Shown: positions 32,615 through 44,755 of the stretch, one piece after another
Layout: the number at the start of each line of letters is the position of its first letter
How positions within the stretch are numbered: the stretch's first letter is position 1
Source of the DNA: Puccinia triticina
Taxonomy: Eukaryota > Basidiomycota > Pucciniomycetes > Pucciniales > Pucciniaceae
NCBI RefSeq assembly: GCF_026914185.1
Contig: NC_070560.1
Coordinates: forward strand, 2,905,501 to 2,969,500
Direction: 5' to 3'
Length of the DNA: 64,000 bases
The notes under the pieces: model-generated
Told to the model about the DNA's origin: nothing
The model's input: the letters and a program-made list of their open reading frames with translations, nothing else
Database searches by the model: none
Made by a program: the position numbers and the translations under genes

Positions 32615-33883
32615 TGTAGGACTCCAGGGATGGATGGGTAATCAAAGTTCCTTTGAGGGGGAAATAAATTGTATGATAGGTTGAAAGGCTATTACAATCT
32701 ACGGGTGGTTTGAAAGACCTGCCCCTCTGATATTACTATGCAGAGAACCAAGAGTCTTGTAATCAATATTTTAGAAAAAATGTGGCAGATTCCAAGATAG
32801 CTCTTACTTTTATATAGTAATCTGTATCAGACCTAAATATCTAATTCAATGTGTTTTCAGACAGTTTATAACTACGGATAAGGTGGTTGTTATGATAAGT
32901 TCTTCTACTGTTGTTGATGTTGTAATTTGTACTAATACTTCTACTACTACTACTACTACTAATATGCTAATAAGGAGAATGGTTTGTTGGATGGTTGGTT
33001 GGTTGTTGGTTGCTTGTTGGTTGCTTGTTGGTTGGTTGTTGGTTGGTTGTTGGTTGGTTGTTGGTTGGTTGTTGGTTGGTTGTTGGTTGGTTGTTGGTTG
33101 GTTGTTGGTTGGTTGTTGGTTGGTTGTTGGTTGGTTGTTGGTTGGTTGTTGGTTGGTTGTTGGTTGGTTGTTGGTTGGTTGGTTGTTGATTGTGGGCTCT
33201 ACTACTGCACTAACACTCTACTGACTGATTGACTGACTCTACACTACTAAAGACTACTATTGCTAGACTACTACTGCTAAACTACCATATGTGAATGGGG
33301 AAAAAAGAATTTATGGTGGGGAGAAGAGCTCCTTTTATATTGAAGAGTGAGGGATTTTAGCTCCAGGGAAACATGTGTGAGGGAATTTAGCTGCAGGGGA
33401 TCTCAGTTGCACAGCATATGTACACCTGTACTGCACAGCCACACAAACAATGAGGGAATTATGCTGCAGTGACACTCTTTGTACACCTTATCTGCCTGCA
33501 TATATTGCACTGCCTGATTTCATGTGCTGCTATGTACCCAAGCCACCTTCCATATGCTTCAGAATGTGTTGCTATGTAACCAAGCCACCTTCCATGCACT
33601 CTGCACCCAACTAGAATACTCCTCCTTTCCAGCATTTGGGGGTCAAACTTCAAAGCCTCTCTCTGGTCCTCCTTCCTTCCTCCTCCCTGGTCCTTGTGTC
33701 CACGCTGTGTATTCTTCCATACAATCTGCTTTGGCTACCAAAGGGTGTATGTATGTAAATGTTGTAACTGTTGTGTAAGATTATCTCCTCCTCTTGTAAT
33801 GGGTTCCACCTGTATGCAACTGTACTATCACAATACCTTTGCATATGTCCTTTTTGGCATTGCAACAGGCACAGCACACCACA
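32615..33883 (-). mobile_element. Long LTR, TGTGG...CTACA family, copy 3 (reverse, diverged)
   Basis: The end (reverse strand GGAGTCCTACA) and start (TGTGGTGTGCTG, then CAATGCCAAAAAGGAC) match copies 1 and 2. Sequence between is shared in part (GGGGCAGGTC, CAATTTATTTCCCCCTC). An 11-bp minisatellite has grown inside it (about 33000-33185). No target duplication was seen. Confidence 0.75.
33000..33185. repeat. 11-bp minisatellite TTGGTTGGTTG
   Basis: About 17 head-to-tail units of 11 bp. Because 11 is not divisible by 3, all three forward frames stay open and yield a spurious Leu/Val/Gly/Trp/Cys peptide. Confidence 0.97.
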
Positions 33884-34227
33884 ACGGGCCTGGTGGGCCT
33901 GGAGCAGGCTTGAGCGGGCCTTGAGTGGGCCTGAGACGGGCCTGAGATGGGCCTGCCTCAAATGCACATTGGATCAGCATTAAAGGATTTTTCTCTTGCC
34001 CTGGGAGCTGCTGGGGCTTTTGATGGGCCCAAAATCTCAACATGGGCTTTTGGTGGTCTGGAAGTATCAACCTGGGCCACTGAATAGCCCATGGGCCTTT
34101 GAATTCCCAGAAATCCCACCATGGGCCCCCACATAGCTAATGGGCTCTGAAACACAACAAGGATGAGCCTGGGTTTTAACCACCCCCTGGCAAACCAGAA
34201 GCCATTGGTCATGCTAGAAAGAAATTC
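33884..34227. repeat. GGGCCTG-rich degenerate repeat
   Basis: GGGCCTG and ATGGGCC words recur from 33890 to 34140 (GGTGGGCCTGGAGC, GATGGGCCTGCC). No gene. Confidence 0.6.
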
Positions 34228-35712
34228 CCAAATCAGATTGATCTTGCTTTTGATTCAGACAGCAACTATGGGAATGCAGATGAAGAAATCACACCAACCA
34301 GAGGTCCTGATCCCAATGACATTGACCCCAATCAAGAGAAAGTGGCTAGTTTGATACACTCAAGCACCATGAAGCTTCATGAACTTATTGAGAAGGTGTG
34401 ATTTCTTATCATTTTCAAACTTATAACTTCATTGCATGTACATCTCCAAAATTGAATCAAGAAACTGAGGTCTATTTGAATTTCTTCAAAAGCTTGATTT
34501 AGTTATTAAACAGATCACTTGCTCGGCAGCAAAGCGCTCAAAATTTGATCTCACTGCTCAAAAGCTGGGAATAAATGTGGCACCTTTAATTGCAGGATAT
34601 GGCATCCGGTGGAATATTTGCTGTCAGAGTTACCAAAAAGCTATTTAGGCCCGTGATATGATTGACCACTTGCTCAAAGACAATCAGATGGACAAAGTAT
34701 CAGACATTTTTGGTGATGCACACTTCCTCCCAAAAGATTGGAAGGAACTGGACAGTCTCAACCGCAAGCTTGAGGTCAGTTTTTGCATCGCGCAACATTG
34801 AGGTGTTGTCTTTCTAAAATTATTAATACATTGGTTTTTTTGTGTAGGTTTTTGTTAAACTTACTTTGGAAATGGAAGGGAACTCTTCCACAGGTGCACA
34901 CGTCCTACCAAAGTACTTGGAGCTGAAAGAATCTCTTGATGATAAGATTAAGATCAGCAAATCTCAGGAGAGCAATTCGCTCTACCCTGGTCCCTATTTA
35001 TCAAGCAATGTTCACTTGTGTGAACAAGTGCTTGGACAAAGCCATGGAATGTTATACTCTGATAATAGCTACAATAATGCATCCCTGCTACAGGATGCAT
35101 CTCTTTTAGCTAGCTTTTTGTTCAGAAAGTCCTGAGGTAGCCCAATGTCTCAAGCTTCTTCAAGTCAAATTTAAAATTGCCAAGAAAAAAAACAAATCAA
35201 TCAGACCAGTGGATACCTCTGCAGAGGTCCTTGCCAGCCCTTGATTGAATCTGTCTCAGCCAAAAAACTCACTCAGGGCCCTTCTGGCCTTGAGGATGGC
35301 CAAAACCACGCCAAGTCCTCAGGCGCAAGAGATTGAATCCTACCTTTCAGCCAAGCTATCCTTCAAGGATGGTGAAACAGATCACAAGAGCACACCTTTG
35401 AAATGGTGGAAGTTAATTCACATCTTGTTATTTTTCACCATGTGTGCTCCAAAATTGACAACATTCAAACTGTTTAGGCTAATCATGCCACTTACCCAAC
35501 ACTTGCAATCTTGGCATGTGCCTATCTAGGATTGACTGCAAGCTCATGTGCAGTAGAGCCATTATTCTCTGCAGTGGCCAATGTGTGTAGCAGCAACCGT
35601 GGTTGCCTCATCCCCTCAACCATGGCTCACTGTGTCAGTAGCCTCATGTGGCTCCGGGAGGAAGTACCACTGACAGGCAATTCTGCAGCAGCCAGGGAAG
35701 CTTTCAATTAAT
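34228..35712 (+). pseudogene. hAT transposase relic with C-terminal dimerisation domain
   Basis: Segments in order: an acidic region (FDSDSNYGNADEEITPTRGP, then KLHELIEKV), a middle part (SKFDLTAQKLGINVAPLIAG, GIRWNICCQSYQKAI with a stop, SDIFGDAHFLPKDWKELD), a segment from 34866 (SSTGAHVLPKYLELKESLDD) and the hAT C-terminal domain (YPTLAILACAYLGLTASSCA, VEPLFSAVANVCSSNRGCL, TMAHCVSSLMWLREEVPL). Possible introns follow LIEKV (GTGTGA) and RKLE (GTCAGT). Several frame changes and stops make it inactive. The family moves by cut-and-paste with 8-bp duplications, like elements A and B here, but it need not have mobilised them. Confidence 0.85.
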
Positions 35713-36127
35713 TAATTCCCCCCAAAAAATAGCCACACATCCATTTTCACTTCTTAATTAATCACTGTTGGTTAGGAAAGTCTTTTCTTTATCAACTTTT
35801 TCTATAAAGAAATGGGGATGAGGCATTAGCTCCCATCTGTTTAGTTCAGAGTTAGAGTGATGGCTGCTCACTTTTGCTTCTGGATGATATTCTTTCTCTT
35901 AGTGACTGAGGACTAGGATTCTCCTCAAGTCTGATCTTGCTGCTTGCTGGTGTTGGACCTGCATTTACAAAAAGATGTAATCAGTTTTACAGCCCTGCGG
36001 CACTGGTTTGGACTGTGAAAAAAAGGTTTGCTTTGCTTACTATTTTCGACAGCTGTTTGAGATCCTGACCTCCTTCTCAATTCATGAGATTGAAGACAGT
36101 AACCTAGGCATGTACTGATAATTAGGA
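35713..36127. other. Non-coding spacer
   Basis: AT-rich sequence after the hAT relic. No motif or ORF. Confidence 0.45.
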
Positions 36128-36412
36128 TGACTCGTCTCTATTGTAGACTGGTACAGATCAGTCATTGGGAGGAGAAAACCCTCTCAATTACAGGTCTGTC
36201 AGGGTAATTGATAGGATTCATACCTCTCAATGAAGGGTACAGACCAGTCTTTTAGAGAAATCAACCCTCTCAATTACTGGTCTTTCCCCTCATCAAAAGG
36301 GTAGGGTACTCAAGCTGGTCATTGAGGGGATTGAGTCCTATCAATGACTGGTCTATACCCATCATCCAGAGTGATGGATCCTCTCAATGATCAGCACTTA
36401 CTGGTTGTTGAG
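36128..36412. repeat. Diverged array of CTCAATGA...hairpins
   Basis: CCTCTCAATGA and TCATTGAGGGG words alternate, separated by GGTACAGACCAGTC-type text. It is a decayed relative of the hairpin arrays at 14357-15033 and 44925-45375. A run of about 20 G lies just after, at 36492-36510. Confidence 0.7.
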
Positions 36413-36564
36413 GCTGTTTCTGCCCAACAAACAGTCTTTGTATGGATGTATTGATGTGCTGCCCTTGATGGCCAGTCTGTGCCAACCATCAGGGGGGGGG
36501 GGGGGGGGGTGCAGCAGGGTGCACTCCAAGTTTTTTTGGAGTGTGCATCTGCACACTCTAATTA

Positions 36565-36760
36565 GGGTGTTCAAATTTGACTTGCATAAAATCATAACAC
36601 CATAAAATCATAAAATTCTAAGCTGAAAAAATATGTTGCACCCAAGCACTCAAATTAGAGCAACATTTCTAAAATGGTACATATGAAATTATCACTTGAA
36701 AGTTTTATGATTTTATGATTTTATGCATTGAAAATTTTATGATTTCAACTTTGAACACCC
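36565..36760. mobile_element. MITE, GGGTGTTCAAA termini, TTA duplication
   Basis: The ends GGGTGTTCAAATTTGA and (reversed) GGGTGTTCAAAGTTGA flank an interior rich in TTTTATGATTTTATG. TTA lies at 36562-36564 and 36761-36763, as PIF/Harbinger-type elements make. It is 196 bp and non-coding. Confidence 0.8.
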
Positions 36761-36946
36761 TTAATATTTCTTGGAGTGAAAATAGTTCACTGCAAAAACT
36801 ACATCTTTTTGGAGTGAACTATTTTCACTACAAGAATTGCTGGAGTTCACACCTTTTTTGGTGGGCACAGGGAAACTTATTGGGGTGCAAAAAGGCCCAC
36901 CCAAATAGCTGAGTTAGAGCCCTGTTGCCATTGGGAAATTCAATTA

Positions 36947-37110
36947 GGGGTTTTCAAAGTTGAAATCATAAAATCAAAACACTTCTGAGTGATCATGTTT
37001 TAGGTACCATTTCACAATTCTTGATCTGTTTTGAGTGTTTGGCTGGCTGTTTTTTTCATCTGAGAATTTTATGATTTTATGGAGGTATGCAGGTCAGCTT
37101 TGAACACCCC
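36947..37110. mobile_element. MITE, GGGTGTTCAAA family, second copy
   Basis: The ends GGGGTTTTCAAAGTTGA and (reversed) GGGGTGTTCAAAGCTGA resemble 36565-36760. The interior again has ATCATAAAATC and TTTTATGATTTTATG. The flanks are TTA on the left and TAT on the right, so the duplication is not exact. Confidence 0.7.
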
Positions 37111-37328
37111 TATTACTGCAAGAAAAACTTGCTCCAAGAAGCTCCTGTCTAACAGCTGTTGTAGTGTTGGCCAAGGACTTAACAGTTTTATTTTGAAGTC
37201 ACTGTGCAGTATGCACAGTCAATCAAAACTTGGTGAACAGCAACCTTTCACCAAGGCTTGTTGTGTTTGCACAAGCTTTTCTTGCAGTGTGTTGTAATTT
37301 TACAGCACTTCACATAAAATTTACATAA

Positions 37329-37499
37329 TGGAGGACTTCCTGTCGATCTGGAAAGTCAGATCTGAGCCACCAGATATCAAATTTCGCAGGGAAATCTGGG
37401 TCCCCGAAGATCCCCGAAGTGATCCAGAGTTCCAGATTCCAGATTTCCCTGCGAAATCTGAAATTCCAGATCTGTTCAAAAGTGACAGGAAGTCCTCCA
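37329..37499. mobile_element. 171-bp foldback MITE with TGGAGGACTTCCTGTC ends
   Basis: A perfect 16-bp inverted end (37329-37344 with 37484-37499) encloses a second inverted repeat of 19 bp (core TTTCGCAGGGAAATCTGG and its inverse, about 37380 and 37440). No target duplication is clear. Confidence 0.8.
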
Positions 37500-39969
37500 A
37501 TTTTGAGCTAGTTCAGAATACTCAAAAACACTCATCTCATGATGTGAGGATGGTTTGTGAATCAACCTATCAAAATTATAATTGATGTTCCTAATGTGAA
37601 CAGGGGGTGGAGCGGAGGGGCACATCATGAAGCACTCAACCCCCTGAAATCATGGATGGAGAAGGTTCAAGTTTTTGCACAAGATGATTGTTGAATTACC
37701 TGCAAACAGATTCGTCCCCTGGATTCGACATCTGTTTCTCTCGGAATACGGTAAAAGGAGCCTGAGGGATAGTGAATGCTGGCATTTTTCCATTCCGGAC
37801 CTACCATTTCCCAGAGCAGCCAACGTCCGCGCTCGTTATTGGAGTTGATTGAGCAGAGAGAGAGAGAGACCTTGCATGGCGGGTCAAGATTCGAACCGCA
37901 GACGATCACCCTGGCCTTCGGACGAGGTGAGCTGGCAGAGGAAGTATTATAAACCCTCGATTGCGGATTGCGTTTGTGAGCATTATCAAAGTCGGTTAAC
38001 TGTTGTCCGCCTCTGCGAGATCCCTGGGATTGTGAGTGGCGAGACCGAGTTTAGCTTGGCCGTTTGAGCCCGGTTCGTCTCTCTCCAACGCGGACCTGGC
38101 GTGATCCGCCGGAGTATGAGTTATGCACGGTTACCATCGAAGTTGAGGTTAATAGACGATTGGGATATGTGAGGCCATCGTATTCTTGAACCTCAGTGGG
38201 TCCCTGAAGTCGGTCTGACAATGTTTTAACTGATGAAAATCCTGCACAACATCGCGTTCAAGTGGAAGATCGAGTTTCTGGTCGTTTGAGGTTTGGCGGG
38301 GACCAAAGAGTGATTTGAGGCAAGGCGGATACGATTTGATCATGTACCATGAATCGGCTGAGGATCTTCCGAAATGGTCTGACACCGAACTGGTTATCAC
38401 CCAGGCCGACGATGTGTAAGAGATCACTTGGAGAGCTTGAGCTGACAGGGGTTTCTGAGAGTCGATGATGGCCGGCTATGGAATAGAACGATCTCAGTTG
38501 GGCCCAGTTCGAGTTCTTCAATCATTGCGCTGTGCAGCCATTTCCGCCATCGTTTTCACTTTGATTTGACCGGCAGAGGGTTTGAGCTGATGGTCTTGGC
38601 TGGAGCTGAGGGAAGCCGTCTGACTCGTGCTCCTAGCCGATGGGCTAATATCGGACATCGAGTGCTGGCCATCTTCTTTGGCTCCCACACGACGGCGGCC
38701 GATTGAGGACGAAGATCAGAGATACCGGGGCGGGGAATCAGAGCGAATCCGGCCGAAGGGTAAGTGCGGGTTCTTCTGGTGATACTGGCGAAGTGCTGGG
38801 TCGGAGTGGGAGAGAAAGAGGGAAGCTGGAGGGAGAGATGCAAGTTCCTGAAAATACAACAGCGGACACACCTTTGGCTTTTGGCGAGGACAGCCACTCA
38901 GGTGCGCGCCTCTTCAATCGACCCATTCTTGAAAACATCGACGCGCTGCCCATCTTGGGCCTCACTCCATCACAGCTCTGGCTCCATCCGGCCAAAGATA
39001 GCTCGAAGCTGGTCACAATCGCAGCAGGGCAAAAAGCAGTGGGTATTTACTTCGTAGCAACAAACAATCGAAAGACAAGGGATCAGGAAAGGAACCGCCC
39101 TGGACGCCGATGGATGGAGCCTCCACGGGCCACCACCAAGTCGATGCCGCACCGCCGGGATTCAAATGAGGCTCGGCAAATGCGTCGTGCCGGCTCAAGC
39201 CTTCAGCCTTGACATCATCAGTCCGGGAAAGCGTCAATCGGAACTCCAAGCAAAAAGAAAAGCAACCGACAATCAGCTGGAAGTCAAACTGGAAGCGTGA
39301 AACAGAAAGCCGCGAAGATTGACCTACATGTCTCAATATCCAACGCCGATCCAGAACGATTGGAGCACGACCAAAAGATTGAAATGTGTTTCCACAGAAG
39401 GAAATATCTTCGTTCTTCACCCATTCACGAGGACCGACACTCTAAAGAGTCTGGTGAACATGTAGCACGTTCCCAGTCAATAGTGCGATCGCTCGATAGG
39501 ATGATCTAGCTGGTGGTCCCCAGGAGGCAAGACCACACAACTCGGAATGCAGCCAGAGCCGCCTACAACAAGATCATACATACGTATTCTACTTACAACA
39601 TAGCTGCCCTTCGCTATATGGATGCGTTCGGCTTTCGATTATATAGGGCTTTATCGTTATATATGAATCGAGTAGCTCCGAGTCATGCCTCCTATATTCG
39701 GCATATGATTGACTCGGAGTGCTATACCTGCACAAGCCAGAACGCTACAAAAGTTTGGAATAACTGGAATAGCCAAAATATCCAGGCTGATTGGAGATGG
39801 AAAAGACATAGCATTTTGATGATGTGCAGCATGTGCAATCGCCAAAAAGGCACTTCGCTTAGTTAGTTTGTTTGATTGTTGGCATGTGCTCGTAAGAAAT
39901 GCACTTCGTATAATTGTACGCTTTCGATGGTGCAGTACATGGGTTCGTAAGAAAGGTACTTCGTATCAT
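37500..39969. other. Unassigned region, no supported gene
   Basis: Base composition is balanced and less repetitive than the flanks, so it may hold a decayed or intron-rich host gene. The longest plus frame (38703-39212, 169 codons) has no domain and includes a GTAAGT at about 38760, a possible donor. Minus-strand frames at 38521-38258 (LLHIVGLGDNQFGVRPFRKI) and 39420-39013 read plausibly but cannot be joined into a model. Confidence 0.35.
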
Positions 39970-40704
39970 TTATAAACTCTTTCGAGCATTTCGTATTGCG
40001 GAGATATGTATCCTGGTTTGTCTGGGGAAGCCTAGGCGTCCATCAGTTGGCCATGAAGCAAAAAACACCAAGCTTCGGGACAGGCCAACCCCAATGAGGC
40101 GGCCACGGTACAACGAATGTAACCCGTCAGGCAGGAAGGGGCCTTTGGAAAGAGGAACGGAAGATATCGCGAGCAAAACCGAGCATCGAGACAGGGAAGT
40201 AGGAACGCTCATCTCCGCAGGAATCGAGCTGATATACCAGCACCTGACTTGAGAGATGAGAAAGAATGTCATAAGCGACGGTAGTCGCGGAGTGAGAGAG
40301 ACGCAGGGAGTGGGGGTAGGTGAACCCGCGTCTGACTGAGCGCCACTTCTTTCGTACTCTTCTTGCCTGTCCTTTTTGCACTCAGCTTCTAAATGGGCGG
40401 CAGGGTCAATGTTGTTGGTGTCGGTGACCTCATCTCGAGATGACGGAAGGGGAGTGAACTCGGTCAGAGTAACGAGATCGAAATGCAGACGAGGAAGAAG
40501 CAGGAACATCGACGAACGACAAGAGAAATAAATCGAAGTGAAAAATATAAAGGAAAAGAAAAAAATGGTAATGATGCAAGACACGATAAACCGTGATGCT
40601 TCAAAAGAAACGTGAGCAAGAATAGATGGATGAACCATCCCTATCCTTGATGCTCTACATGCGTGCGTACCCGCTCGGGATCGGTGGGACCATGGGACAG
40701 GCAT
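39970..40704 (-). CDS. Hypothetical ORF with one hydrophobic segment (244 aa)
   Basis: ATG at 40704 opens 244 codons. A hydrophobic stretch (FIVSCIITIFFFSFIFFTSI, residues about 38-57) could be a transmembrane helix or a signal anchor. A Ser/Thr/Pro-rich part and an acidic segment (KKDRQEEYERS) follow. It matches no family I know. Another minus frame (40381-40127) overlaps and is equally protein-like, so this ORF may be accidental or spliced. Confidence 0.3.
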   Translation of the reverse strand: MPVPWSHRSRAGTHACRASRIGMVHPSILAHVSFEASRFIVSCIITIFFFSFIFFTSIYFSCRSSMFLLLPRLHFDLVTLTEFTPLPSSRDEVTDTNNIDPAAHLEAECKKDRQEEYERSGAQSDAGSPTPTPCVSLTPRLPSLMTFFLISQVRCWYISSIPAEMSVPTSLSRCSVLLAISSVPLSKGPFLPDGLHSLYRGRLIGVGLSRSLVFFASWPTDGRLGFPRQTRIHISAIRNARKSL

Positions 40705-40738
40705 CCCATCAGCTTTGGGTTGATGGGGTGGTTCATGG

Positions 40739-40820
40739 TGTGGATGAGGCCGTTCATCAGGTGGGTGAGCCTGTTCATCAGGTGGATGAGCCTGTTCATC
40801 AGGTGGATGAGCCTGTTCAG
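40739..40820. repeat. 21-bp minisatellite
   Basis: About four units of GCCTGTTCATCAGGTGGATGA in tandem. In one frame it encodes a seven-residue repeat, HQVDEPV. Confidence 0.9.
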
Positions 40821-40976
40821 AGAGTATGAATCCTTCGTCGGCAAAGGATCCGGATGCCCAAGTATGAAAGACTGGGAATTGGTCAAAGAAAATAGCCCAA
40901 GGGGGAGTCTAATCAGGACGGCGACAATATATGAGTCGGGTCACTGACTCTGCGAATTGCAGAGGCGGAAAGAAAT

Positions 40977-41275
40977 GTCTGGAGAGTTGCAAAGAAAGCA
41001 GAAAAAGAACGACGCTGAAGGTAAAGAGAATTGCGAGCGTCAAGGTCTTGGCGATGGAATGAAGAAGTAAGAGTCGGATGGATACCCCATTGTTGAAGCT
41101 GTACTGCGAGATATTGCAAAAGGTCTGGAGAGTCGCGCGATTGAGGAAAGCAGAAGAAGAACGACACTGAAGGTAAAGAGAATCGCAAGACTTGGGTCTT
41201 GACAATAGAATGAAGGAGTAAAAGTCCAATGGATACCCCATCGTTATCGCTGTACTATGAGATATTGCATAGCCT
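40977..41275. repeat. Tandem duplication of about 146 bp
   Basis: GTCTGGAGAGT opens both units (about 40977 and 41123), followed by GCTGAAGGTAAAGAGAAT-like text and GGATACCCCAT. A third GTCTGGAGAGT lies at about 41419. No gene is assigned to the strand pair. Confidence 0.8.
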
Positions 41276-44200
41276 TGGACTCAAAGCCGGGACAGAACCT
41301 AGACAAGACTCCAAAAATTGGTTGGCCGTCTTCATCGAAGGTGACAAAAGTCAATGCAGTCTACTTGGGCGTAGCCCAAATGAGCTCCCATCTCGAGCCA
41401 GCTGAGGATGAAGAGAAGGTCTGGAGAGTCTGACGGATTGAAGAAGTCAATAAGTGAAATAGGACTCTCAGTCTCGATGGGCGAACAGAAAAGTGCAGAC
41501 GGTTCTTGTGGATCGGAGGAAGTGGGAACTGATGGGGAAAAAGGGAGAACTGGGCGGGCCTTTTAAGTCATTTCAGGCGCCCCAAAAAAACTTCCCTGGT
41601 CCCCAAAACCACGACTGAGGCGACAACTTCGACGCTTTGTTCGGGGCAGACAAAAAAAAGGGGTTGTTGTTTGGTTGCTGGTCGAGAGTGGTTTCTACTT
41701 GAGCCCTACAGTGTATAATAATGGTCCGCGAGACAAATGTTCCTTATTTCTACTTTGTTTTTGAACTAGTCGCTACTGTAGCCTACACTGAAGCCCGGGC
41801 CCCTGATACTCACGAAGATTATTAAAGCCGCCTCTTCCTGCGGCCCACCGCTATTTGTAAAGCCGATGGACATAGATCATTCGACTGGCGACACACAGCG
41901 CGATGAAGCAAACAATTGGGGACTAATCAAAGATTGAGGGCACGGATCCCAACCAATTGGAGTTCTCCATTCGGCGGTGTAATGGACTGTTTCTGCCGTC
42001 ACCAGCCATCTACTGGCGATGCCCTGCCATCGTGGCATGATAGTTTATTAGGCGCCTGGATTCGACTGAGCTTAGAAGCAAAGCTAGAGGTATGTATCTA
42101 TCCTACATGGCTTAGAATCCTGAGTCCACAAGAATATCGTCAACCCGATTCCATTCTTTACATCCAAACACCTGGTAAAACTATGAACAGCTGGAGCATT
42201 CCAGCTGAAAGCTTCTCAGGGAGAGCTTTTTTCTGTTTGCGTTGTTCGCCTGTACCAACGTGAGCTTCAGCACAAGACATGGGCGAGTGTACAAATTTGG
42301 CAGTTACGTCTGGTTTGGTCAGCACTTCCGAAAACAATACGGTTAAGCTGAGAGCTACCACCTGAAGCTACGACTCATGGGTTCGCGTAGAGCCAACCAG
42401 AAAATCACAAGACTCTAGTATATGTAGAGCGACGAGTAAAAAAATAGTTATCTAAGCTTTCGGCTCATTCACTTGTACCACCCACAAAGACAAATAAACC
42501 GCCTGTAACCTGCATCAATTAGTTATCAATGAAAACAGGATTTTGCTGAACATTAGTCTGGACAGGAACAATAAAAGATTTGTTTGCTTCCTTTTCGGCA
42601 CTTGCTGCCGCGACAATGTATCCATTGTCTGATTTGCTCTGCGGCGCTATGAAACTCAGCGCAGGAAGCGCGTTGGTGCTCGAAAAGCGCCGTACTGCAG
42701 GGAAATCCCGCTTTTTATTTCACAGAGAACAAGGTGCAAAAAGCGCAGACATGGCGCAATGTTTTCATTAAAACTCAGAGGATATAAACAAATAAAAACA
42801 TACAAACAAAGGAGAATGGGAAAAAAAAGCCTACGGACCGGTTTGGCATTTCAAGATGAGCACAGTGGCAGGGACCGTTTTCTTTTTCTTTGTTTCATTT
42901 GCGGGGGGAAGGCATGGCGGAAATCTCAGGGGGGTTGCAACCCATACAACCCCCTTCGCAGTGGGCCGCTTTGCGACAAGCCAAATGCTGCACGCCCGCA
43001 CGGAGGCTGGGAATTGTGTTAAGGTCAATGCAGCGCATTGGTTTACGTTTGCGCTTTTTCTGCGCGCTTTTGGAACATAACTCTTGAACTTTGGCGATCT
43101 GGGAGGAAATTCGGTGTACCATTCTTAGCGATAGCGGTAGACGCTACCATTCCCGTTCCGCTAGCTGTGACTGTTGCTCAAAGCTAGCTGGTAGGGGTAG
43201 GAGACGGTTTCTTTCCCTTCTTTTTTCATCCTCACTTCCCCTTGATAAGAGATCTCCAGGGGAGAGGAAAATATTTTAAGCTTTCTCCTCTAACCAGGTG
43301 CCCCGCCCTGTATCAACCAACGCGATCAGAATCCGAAGGGCGGGGGAAAGGTAACTGGTATTGAAATTTTCTTGTTGAGCTACTTGAGAGAGGAGACAGA
43401 TGGTTAGCTGGGGTATTTCATATTTTGCGTGATGTTTGTTGAGTTGGAGGTTTTACCTTACTGAAAACTAGGTGTGACCCTTTCTCTCTGCAGCATCTAC
43501 AGAAAACATGTGTTACCAAGCCAGGCCCAGCTATGCACCACTTTAAAACTTAAAATTGTTTGCATAAACCTCTTTCTGAGTCTGGAAAGGGATGTAGAGC
43601 AACACTGCAACAGCTCTGCGGCTCGCAGCGGGTCTGGGTCTGTTTTGCTACATAGCGCTTTTAACAATGGGGGCCCCGCCGAGCTGTTTGCGGATTGCTC
43701 TCATAGATAAAATTGTCGGATTTCAGGGAGTTTTTCTCGGCGGCCTGCAGCAGTCTTTTGCTGCGCTGAGCACTGAAACAGCGGAAACCCACTGCGCTAA
43801 GCGCTGAAAAAGGGCAATTTTATGGCTGAAATCACTTTTTTTCTTTTGAATGCGCTGAGCGCTGAAACGGCGCATGAACACTGCGCTGACTCCTGAGCGC
43901 TGAAATGCGGCAAATTCCACAGATATAGCTGGTTAGGAACTAATCCGGGGATCAAGAGGGGCTTTTTTGAAGGCTGTAATCATGGAGCAGTGGCGCTCTG
44001 GGCTATGAACACTTTTTGCAGCGAAAAGTTGTTAAAAGTGAAGAAAAGTGCCACCAAAGGTCCAACCACACCGCACGCTGCGCTGCGCAAAGTTCGATTT
44101 ATTGCTGCGCTGGCGCAGAAAACAGCGTTTAAACACTACTGATATCGCTTATCAGCGCGAAAAAAAGCGGATAGCCGCAGCACGCGCTATTATAATTAGC

Positions 44201-44747
44201 CACTTTTTTCAGGGCAGCACAGTGGTTTTGGTGTTGGTATGAGGATGCCTCTGCATTGCCTTGGTAACCAGGGACTAAACAGGCCCACCAATCTCAAATT
44301 GGAAGGTTTAATAAATTGATAGTGGAGTATATCAAAGCATAATCAATGCTGCAAAAAAGTAAAAATGGTAACACACTTGTAAGGTAACATTAGAGTCACT
44401 ACAAGAAAAACTCACATAAATGGTAAAAGTTGAAATGTCAGATACTTCTGTGTAACAGCAGTTGTAGCTCCAATCGGTCAGCCTGTAAAAATGGTAGATA
44501 GATTACTTTTTGTAACGGTTATAATTTAAGAACTCAATAAAAGTAATACACTTTTTGAATAAAGAAAAACAATTGTTAGAACTGGTTTTGTAGAAGGATA
44601 GATAACAATAATGAAAAAATACCTCAAAGATATGAATCAATGCAAAAAAAAAAAATCTTGATACAATAGCAACGACGACAATGTAAGACACAAGGATTAT
44701 CACGACGAAACAGCCTAGCAAAAAAATGTAACAATGTCAATATTTTA
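41276..44747. other. Unassigned region with GCGCTGA-type repeats
   Basis: No gene is supported. Between 43760 and 43910 a GCGCTGAGCGCTGAA-like word occurs four times, each containing the palindrome AGCGCT; related words occur at 42640-42720 and 44085-44165. The remainder (44260-44740) is AT-rich. Confidence 0.4.
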
Positions 44748-44755
44748 CGGACTTA

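Noticed and set aside
32883..33224. 113-codon ORF with a repeated Leu/Val/Gly/Trp/Cys peptide
   Set aside because: It is the translation of an 11-bp minisatellite, open in all three forward frames.
37860..37945. Possible minus-strand tRNA because of a GGTTCGAATC word
   Set aside because: The flanking bases do not form a T-stem or an acceptor stem, and no D-arm is present.
40909..41241. Two overlapping minus-strand ORFs with Ser/Phe/Leu-rich repeats
   Set aside because: Both arise from the 146-bp tandem duplication; the frames differ between the units, which argues against coding.
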